Shown piece after piece: positions 1 to 5,540 of a stretch of 5,540 bases of DNA. Positions within the stretch are counted from its first letter, which is position 1. Each line of letters opens with the position of its first letter. This stretch comes from Sphingomonadales bacterium (lineage in GTDB: Bacteria > Pseudomonadota > Alphaproteobacteria > Sphingomonadales > Sphingomonadaceae), in the NCBI GenBank assembly GCA_017302775.1, contig JAFLDC010000207.1:1-5540 (forward strand), given 5' to 3'. Under the pieces are notes generated by a model. It did no database searches. It was not told the origin of the DNA and saw only the letters and a program-made list of their open reading frames with translations. Position numbers and translations under genes: made by a program.

Positions 1-922
1 CGGCGACCAGCAGCATGAACACCACCCCGGCCATAACTACGGCGGTTCGCTGCCCGGCGGTGGCGGCCGCTTCAAGCACCGTTTTTGTGCCCGGGAAGAC
101 CATTGACCGGCCGATGTGCAGGCCGCTGGCCCCGGCCAGCAGAATCGCGAACAGTTCGGTCGTGCCATGGATCGCCAGCCATCCGGCGATTTCGTAATCC
201 AGCCCGACCCCGTGGTAGAGCCACAGGATTCCGCCCAGCATGGTGGTATTCTGAATCAGCAGCATCAGCGTGGGCACGCCAAAGGCAAAGCCCAGCGCAT
301 AGCACAGGATAGCGACGCTGGAATTGTGCGTGAACAGGCTTGCCGCAAAGATCGACAGGCCGGTCTGCCCGGTGTTGCCGAACAGACCATCGCGCAAGGT
401 CGCGGCGCTGGCACCCGGAACCCGCTCCCCCGCCAGATCGGGCGGAACAAAGGAATAGTACCAGTCCGGATCCTGTGCGCAGAGCTGCCACCCGACGATC
501 GTGCCGGCCACCATCAGCACCAGCGCGATTAGGATCTCCGGGGTGATCGCACGGACCGCGCGGCTCCATTCCCCGCCGAAAAAGCGCCGCAGCCAGCCCC
601 ACAGCGTGGTGCGCGGGCCATAGACCAGGAACCAGGCGCGTTTGACCAGGCTTTCGAGATAGGCCAGCGTCGCCGCATCGAGCGAGGTTTCGCGCGCCAC
701 CGACAAGCTGGAGGCGACCGTGCGGTACAGCACCGGCAGCTCCAGCAAGTCCGCGTCAGAGACCTTGCGCAGCCGCCCGTTTTCCATCCGGGTCACGATC
801 AGCTCAAGCCGCTTCCAGTCCGCTTCACGTTCCTGACGGAACCGGTCGGACCGCAAGGCGACCGCCTCGATCGCGGCCTCGTCTGCTGCTGACTTTCCGC
901 GCAGGGCGGGAAACAGGGCCAT
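1..922 (-). CDS. SpoIIM / DUF95-family polytopic membrane protein (partial; 3' end outside window)
   Basis: This is an integral membrane protein of the stage II sporulation protein M family. The name comes from a Bacillus engulfment protein, but homologues are common in non-sporulating bacteria next to moxR and DUF58 genes, where their role is unknown. The frame is open from the ATG at 922 to the left edge: 307 complete codons with no stop. The family is often about 320-340 residues, so probably only a short C-terminal piece is missing. Residues 1-120 are polar, charged and probably cytoplasmic (RSDRFRQEREADWKRLE, 24-40). Membrane segments follow at about 128-147, 187-222 (one long or two short helices) and 245-270, with another starting near 292. 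The hallmark is IHGTTELFAILLAGASGLHI (251-270), which matches the conserved H-G-x-x-E-L-x-A-I-x-x-A-G-x-x-G-L-x-x-G core of the family. An N-T-T-M-L-G-G motif (225-231) precedes it. The gene starts 13 nt after the DUF58 stop with a good ribosome binding site. Confidence 0.9.
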   Translation of the reverse strand, partial: MALFPALRGKSAADEAAIEAVALRSDRFRQEREADWKRLELIVTRMENGRLRKVSDADLLELPVLYRTVASSLSVARETSLDAATLAYLESLVKRAWFLVYGPRTTLWGWLRRFFGGEWSRAVRAITPEILIALVLMVAGTIVGWQLCAQDPDWYYSFVPPDLAGERVPGASAATLRDGLFGNTGQTGLSIFAASLFTHNSSVAILCYALGFAFGVPTLMLLIQNTTMLGGILWLYHGVGLDYEIAGWLAIHGTTELFAILLAGASGLHIGRSMVFPGTKTVLEAAATAGQRTAVVMAGVVFMLLVA

Positions 923-929
923 CAGTCCA

Positions 930-937
930 CCCCCCTC
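930..937 (-). promoter_or_regulatory. Ribosome binding site of the SpoIIM-family gene
   Basis: The minus strand reads GAGGGGGG, ending 7 nt before the ATG at 922. It overlaps the TGA of the DUF58 gene (936-938). Its position selects the ATG at 922. An ATG at 939-937 reads only five codons before a stop and is not a gene start. Confidence 0.6.
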
Positions 938-2264
938 ATCCGATGGCGCCCTTGCGCTTGATCGCCAGATAGCTGTCAAGCAGCCGTGTGCCGATCCGGT
1001 CCCACGAGGCCTCGATCACGTCCACCCCAAGCTGGCGCAGCTTGCCCAGCACCAACGCGCGCTGACGCAGCAGCCCGTCGGCGCTGACCGCCATCGCCAG
1101 CTGCTGCATATCATCGGGCGTGGCGGTGGCGATCGTGGTCAGTTCCTCGTCCGCCATGGTCACAAACAGCACCAGATGCCGCGCGGTCAGCCGCGAAATG
1201 CTTTCGACCATCAGTTCGGCGCTGGTCGGATCGGTGAAGTCTGAAAAGACCACAATCAGGCTGCGGCGCTTCAGTCGACTCGCCAGGCTGGCCAGCGCCA
1301 GGGTGAAATTCGGCTCCTGCGCATGATAATCCAGCGCGGCGGCGGCACGGCTGAGCCGGGCGAAGTCGCGCGGATCAACCGCAAAGGGCGTGAACAGTTC
1401 GGGCCGCGCGGCAAAGCCATACAAGGCCACCCGGTCCCCACCCTTGAGCGCCACGAATGCCGTGGCCAGCGCCGCCGATACGGCCCGGTCGATCCGCGGC
1501 AAGCCGCCCACCGGTTCTGACATCGCCGCCCCGCAATCAAAGGCAAAGACGATCTGGTTGTTACGCTCCGCCTCATACTCCTTGGCGTAGAGATGGGCAT
1601 GGCGGGCGCTGGCCTTCCAGTCGATCCGGCGCCGGTCCATCCCCGGCTCGAACTCTGCCAGCGATTCAAACATAGTGCCTTCGCCGCGCATCCGCCGGGC
1701 GATCAGACCGAACTGGGCATCGCGCAGGAAGGTCTGCAACGCGGGTGAGCGGACCGGGGCCAGATTGGGCCAGACCCGCACCGGCCGGTCCAGATCCTGC
1801 ACCACCTGCCGTGCCCCCAGCCCCAGCGGCCCGGTCCAGCGCAGCCATATCGTCTCGATCTGGCCAGTGCCGCGCCGGGTTGGCGTGAACGGCAGGGCGG
1901 CCCGCCACCGTGCCGGTTCCACCCTGGCCAGCGGCCCTTCGGTGCGCCCGCCCGGCAGCAGCCGCAGATCGGCAGCGATGGCGCACTGGGCGCTGCCGGT
2001 CATACCGCTGGCGAATTCGGCATCGATCTGCAGCAGTCCCGGCTCACCCACTTCCAGATCGGGATCGCTGGTCAGCGTCAGGGCGCGCAGCCCCCCGGCC
2101 AGCACTGCATCCACCAATACCAGCACCAGGATCAGCGTGCCCAGCGCGGGTGCCGCAGCCCACATCGCCGGGACCAGCACGGCCACCAGCAGCGCCAGCG
2201 GGGCCGCCGCCGCGACCAGCAAGGCGGCCCGGCCTGTCGGGATCAAGGCGGCGCGCGGCATCAT
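936..2264 (-). CDS. DUF58 / von Willebrand A-like membrane-anchored protein
   Basis: This is the likely partner of the MoxR ATPase. From the ATG at 2264 it has 442 residues. There are two hydrophobic helices (about 13-35 and 38-57), then a beta-rich region (about 62-165) and the DUF58 signature MFESLAEFEPGMDRRRIDW (198-216), followed by KASARHAHLYAKEYE. A vWA-like fold comes next (about 237-430): strand IVFAFD (238-243), GGDRVALYGFA (275-285) and strand SLIVVFSDFTDPTSAEL (335-351). The metal-binding motif of vWA domains, normally DxSxS, reads D243-C-G-A-A, so both serines are missing; the Asp in FSDF (342) remains. The frame is open upstream to a TTG at 2318, which would overlap MoxR by 50 nt. 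I prefer the tandem ATG codons at 2264 and 2261 because they lie just after the MoxR stop and the protein then starts with a short polar segment before the first helix. The TGA is at 936-938. Such proteins are usually anchored with the vWA part in the cytoplasm, where it can meet MoxR. Confidence 0.95.
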   Translation of the reverse strand: MMPRAALIPTGRAALLVAAAAPLALLVAVLVPAMWAAAPALGTLILVLVLVDAVLAGGLRALTLTSDPDLEVGEPGLLQIDAEFASGMTGSAQCAIAADLRLLPGGRTEGPLARVEPARWRAALPFTPTRRGTGQIETIWLRWTGPLGLGARQVVQDLDRPVRVWPNLAPVRSPALQTFLRDAQFGLIARRMRGEGTMFESLAEFEPGMDRRRIDWKASARHAHLYAKEYEAERNNQIVFAFDCGAAMSEPVGGLPRIDRAVSAALATAFVALKGGDRVALYGFAARPELFTPFAVDPRDFARLSRAAAALDYHAQEPNFTLALASLASRLKRRSLIVVFSDFTDPTSAELMVESISRLTARHLVLFVTMADEELTTIATATPDDMQQLAMAVSADGLLRQRALVLGKLRQLGVDVIEASWDRIGTRLLDSYLAIKRKGAIG

Positions 2265-2268
2265 CAGG

Positions 2269-3236
<968 letters not shown>

Positions 3237-3240
<4 letters not shown>

Positions 3241-4547
3241 CGCGTCAGGGTCCTTTCCAGCGCATGAAGCTGGCGCGCGGCGCGCAGCATCTCGATCGGT
3301 TTGTACGTGCCGCGCAGCTGGGCTGCGACGACGGAAAACGGGGTGGCACCAGGGGCGCGGGCCGCCAGCGCCCGATCAATCGCGGCTTCGGTCTTGTCAT
3401 GGCCCAGCCGCGCGGGCAGCGCCAGCGCGCGGGCCAGCCGATCGCGCGCGGCGTCAGCATAGGGTGCCCCCACCAGGTGCATCCGCCGGGCACGATAGAT
3501 CAATCCCGCTGAATTGCTGACCAGCGCGCGCTTGCCAAAGGCAATGGTTTGTCCGCGCTGCACCGGCGGTCCGAACCGGCGATAGGCCCGCCACAGGACC
3601 ACCGCCCCGGCCAGCAGCAGGCACAGGGTTGCCGCCAGAAAGGGCGGCGTGAAAGCCAGCGTCAGCAAACTGCGCGAACGGCCATAGCCCAGCATGGTCA
3701 GGTCAAACAGCACGACCCGATCTTTCCCATCCAGCGCGGCGTTGATCAGCCGTTCAGCCAGCACGGCGTTTTCCGGCCGGGCCATACCATAATTGTTGAA
3801 CAGGTCGGCATCGAACACGAACAGCACCGGATACTGGTCGATCGGGTCTTCATCGGGTTCAACCTCGTCATATCCGACCGAAGCCGCGCGCAGCGCCGGA
3901 TAGTAACCGCCATCGGATATATAGCCGGCCAGCACCTGCTGGGTGCCGCTGCCCATTACCAGCGGGATGACATATTCGCCGTCGCCCGAAATGACCTTGT
4001 CGGGGACCGGCATCACCCCGCTGAGCCCGGCGGCCTCCCATGCTCCGGGGCGCGAGCCGGTCTTCAGGGCGCCGCCCTTGATCGAAACGTCATCGTAGAA
4101 CCCCGTCCAGTTCGGCAGCATCACCTGCCGCAGCTGGACGAAGCCCTCCTTGGCAGGCTTGCCGTTCGGCAGCAGGCGCGGCAGCTGCGTGGCGATCCAT
4201 TTGGGCAAAATCACAATCGTCGGGCCAACTTGGCGGCGGCTTTCAACCAGTTTGGTCAGGACCTTGGGATCGGCGGTTTGCGACGGCGTCAGGATCAGTA
4301 CGCCCGTGCGCTTGACCGCACCTTGCGATTGCACGTTGGCCACCTTGTAGCCGCGTTTTTGCAGATACTGGCTAAGCGCGGCATAGCCGTTCAGCCCCTT
4401 GCCCTGGACGTGCCCGCCGACAGCAGAAGGCTTGGAATCGGCCATGCCGCTGCCGATCATCCACAGCATCGCCACAAAACAGGCTGCGCCAAACAGCACC
4501 AGCCCCAGCGCCATGCGGGGTGAGAAGGGCCCGGCTGCGCGGCTCAT
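3237..4547 (-). CDS. DUF4350-like membrane protein with large extracytoplasmic domain
   Basis: Function is unknown. The protein has 436 residues. A membrane helix at about 12-33 leads into a large domain (about 36-295), followed by a second helix at about 302-320 ending in a basic stop-transfer stretch (WRAYRRFG). A cytoplasmic tail of about 110 residues follows and is rich in Arg and Ala. The first helix lacks a clear signal-peptidase site and looks like an anchor. The large domain begins with [19 protein letters not shown] (51-69), has a strand TGVLILTPS (81-89), and later [15 protein letters not shown] (241-255) followed by [14 protein letters not shown]. The pattern of N-G-Y-x-A-L, then a D-x-D-L-F-N-N strand, then an N-x-x-L-A-E-x-L helix matches what I know of DUF4350, a glutamine-amidotransferase-like or Rossmann-like fold of unknown role. 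An acidic patch ([11 protein letters not shown], 227-237) sits just before that strand. The ATG at 4547 overlaps the upstream stop, and the TGA at 3237-3239 overlaps the MoxR start. The family name is from memory; the topology is read from the sequence. Confidence 0.83.
3251..3258 (-). promoter_or_regulatory. Ribosome binding site of the MoxR gene
   Basis: The minus strand reads GGAAAGGA, whose AGGA core (3254-3251) lies 10 nt before the ATG at 3240, inside the last codons of the DUF4350-like gene. It supports the ATG at 3240 rather than the second in-frame Met at residue 6. The spacing is a little long, so coupling through the ATGA overlap may also contribute. Confidence 0.55.
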
Positions 4548-5209
4548 GCCACGAACCGTTCCAGCGCGAAGCGGGCATAGGCTTCACGCGCAGCCTGCCA
4601 GTCGTCCGCGCCCAATGCCCGCAGGGCGAACAGGCTTCGTTCGACCCGGCCGGCGATCAGGCTGAACGTGCCCCGCGCACCTTCTGACAGACCCGGCAGC
4701 CCGGCGATTTCCCGGGCAGTACTGGCCTTGCGGACCCATTCCGGCCGGGACGCCGCGATATGCTGAACCGATCGCATCAGCAGCAGGTGCGTCGCCTCAT
4801 CGAACCGTCCGGCGCCAGCAAGCCGATCGGCATCTTCCAGCAGGGCCAGGGCCTCGTCCTGCTGTGGTGCCCAGTCTTCCGGCTCGGCAACCGTGGCACT
4901 GTGCCCGCGCCGCGCGGCAAAGGCCGGTTCGAACACGCGGTACAGTCCATAGAGGACCGCTATTGCCAGCAGCCCCAGCAGCGCCCAGTACATCACCGGC
5001 CATGACAGCCCGAGCGCGCGGCCAAGCGGTTCGAACAGGGCCTTGAGGAATTCGTCGATCGCTTTCAGCCAACCGGGCGTTTGCTGCGGGGCCACTGTGA
5101 TATTGACCGGCGCGAACTGGATCGACGGATCGGCATGAACCGCCTGCCAGTCACGCGCGGCGTCCTGCGCGGCCGTCGCCCCCTCGATTACTGGCACAGC
5201 TTGTGTCAC
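4544..5209 (-). CDS. DUF4129-like single-pass membrane protein of the MoxR operon
   Basis: Function is unknown. From the GTG at 5209 the protein has 221 residues. It has a polar N-terminal region (1-45), an amphipathic stretch (about 46-66), one membrane helix (about 70-91, rich in W, L, A and Y) and a soluble, helical C-terminal domain (about 110-221). The basic residues after the helix (FAARRGH) suggest the C-terminus is cytoplasmic and the N-terminus outside. The C-terminal domain carries KASTAREIAGLPGL (161-174) and a terminal W-x-x-A-R-E-A-Y-x-R-F pattern. This fits DUF4129, a domain often found near MoxR and DUF58 genes or fused to transglutaminase-like proteins; no transglutaminase domain is present here. 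The start is uncertain. The frame is open to a TTG at 5254, and neither start has a convincing ribosome binding site. I prefer GTG because the residues before it (LDLPGAPRRANTRG) look like translated spacer. The stop overlaps the next gene's ATG as ATGA (4544-4547), suggesting translational coupling. Confidence 0.82.
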   Translation of the reverse strand: MTQAVPVIEGATAAQDAARDWQAVHADPSIQFAPVNITVAPQQTPGWLKAIDEFLKALFEPLGRALGLSWPVMYWALLGLLAIAVLYGLYRVFEPAFAARRGHSATVAEPEDWAPQQDEALALLEDADRLAGAGRFDEATHLLLMRSVQHIAASRPEWVRKASTAREIAGLPGLSEGARGTFSLIAGRVERSLFALRALGADDWQAAREAYARFALERFVA

Positions 5210-5211
5210 GC

Positions 5212-5242
5212 CCCGGGTGTTTGCACGGCGCGGTGCACCGGG
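5212..5242 (-). repeat. Imperfect inverted repeat between pheA and the DUF4129-like gene
   Basis: Read on the minus strand, CCCGG (5242-5238) and TGCAC (5237-5233) face GTGCA (5226-5222) and CCGGG (5216-5212). The loop is 6 nt and there is a 5-nt bulge (AACAC) on the 3' side. All ten pairs are Watson-Crick. No run of T follows, so it does not look like an intrinsic terminator. It ends 2 nt before the GTG proposed as the start of the next gene, so in RNA it could hide the only G-rich stretch near that start. In a sequence this GC-rich, such a structure can also arise by chance. Confidence 0.3.
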
Positions 5243-5269
5243 CAAGTCCAACAATGCAGCAAATTGTCG

Positions 5270-5540
5270 TTAACCGCGAACAAGTTCCTGCGGATAGGTG
5301 CCCAGTATGCGCAGTTCCTTGCAATGAAACGCCAGTTCTTCCAGCGCACGGTCCACCCCCGGATCGCCCGGCGCGCCGATGATATCGGCATAGAACATGG
5401 TCGCGGCAAAGCTGGCGCCCTTTTGATAGCTTTCCAGCTTGGTCATGTTGACCCCGTTGGTGGCAAAGCCGCCCATCGCCCTGTACAGCGCGGCAGGGAT
5501 GTTCTTCACCTCGAACACGAAGGTCGTCATCGCGGTGCGG
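5270..5540 (-). CDS. pheA: Prephenate dehydratase, C-terminal ACT regulatory domain (partial; 5' end outside window)
   Basis: Prephenate dehydratase converts prephenate to phenylpyruvate in cytoplasmic L-phenylalanine synthesis. Only the last 89 codons are visible. The frame stays open through the right edge of the window, so the internal ATG at 5530 is not the start. The visible part is an ACT domain, the module that binds L-phenylalanine for feedback inhibition. It opens with a beta strand (TTFVFEVKN), then PAALYRAMGGFATNGVNMTK (visible residues 15-34), then LESYQ (35-39). These correspond to the GALV-type and ESRP-type ligand-contact regions of the family. The tail contains ALEELAFHCKELRILGTYP, typical of the end of PheA. 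The gene ends in TAA at 5270-5272. The catalytic domain lies outside the window, so its integrity cannot be judged. The identification is strong because the ACT pattern is distinctive. No chorismate mutase domain can be assessed. The next gene follows within 15-60 nt on the same strand. Confidence 0.93.
   Translation of the reverse strand, partial: RTAMTTFVFEVKNIPAALYRAMGGFATNGVNMTKLESYQKGASFAATMFYADIIGAPGDPGVDRALEELAFHCKELRILGTYPQELVRG

Noticed and set aside
72..602. Minus-strand frame of 176 codons inside the SpoIIM-family gene
   Set aside because: It is a shifted frame of the SpoIIM-family gene, whose own frame is open throughout and contains the family hallmark and membrane helices.
3549..4523. 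Open plus-strand frame of 324 codons antisense to the DUF4350-like gene
   Set aside because: It is rich in Gln, His and Arg with no domain or membrane pattern, and lies wholly within a convincing minus-strand gene.
5212..5242. Intrinsic terminator after pheA
   Set aside because: The stem has a bulge and is not followed by a run of T on the minus strand, so a termination role is not supported.
5528..5530. ATG at 5530 as the start of a short free-standing ACT-domain protein
   Set aside because: The frame continues upstream to the window edge without a stop, and the protein matches the C-terminal end of prephenate dehydratase, so this Met is internal.

Overview
The window looks like chromosome from a GC-rich alphaproteobacterium, most likely a sphingomonad-type member (Sphingomonadaceae or Erythrobacteraceae). 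This rests on three points: high GC with matching third-position bias, the style of the proteins (an alphaproteobacterial prephenate dehydratase tail, and DUF58 and SpoIIM-family proteins of the sphingomonad type as I remember them), and dense operon packing. I ran no search, so the taxonomy is inference. I see no mobile elements, tRNAs, rRNAs or CRISPR arrays, and no compositional break suggesting transfer.

Everything is on the minus strand, so genes read from the right end of the window to the left. In transcription order they are: the 3' end of pheA (prephenate dehydratase, ACT domain; starts outside the window); a single-pass membrane protein resembling DUF4129 proteins; a DUF4350-like membrane protein with a large extracytoplasmic domain; a complete MoxR-family AAA+ ATPase; a DUF58 protein with two membrane helices and a von Willebrand A-like domain; and a SpoIIM/DUF95-family polytopic membrane protein that runs off the left edge. 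Gaps are tiny. Two junctions are ATGA start/stop overlaps, one gap is 4 nt and one is 13 nt. The only larger spacer, 15 to 60 nt depending on the start chosen, follows pheA. No internal promoter or terminator is visible, so the set is probably one transcription unit, possibly shared with pheA.

Functionally, five of the six genes form a MoxR-DUF58 module. A cytoplasmic AAA+ ATPase is paired with a membrane-anchored vWA-like partner and three further membrane proteins. Such modules are widespread and are thought to act as chaperone or maturation machines for envelope or cofactor-containing proteins, but the client of this version is not known to me. The most notable points are the degenerate metal-binding (MIDAS) motif in the DUF58 protein, the conserved-looking five-gene envelope module attached to an aromatic amino acid gene, and an inverted repeat lying against the uncertain start of the DUF4129-like gene.
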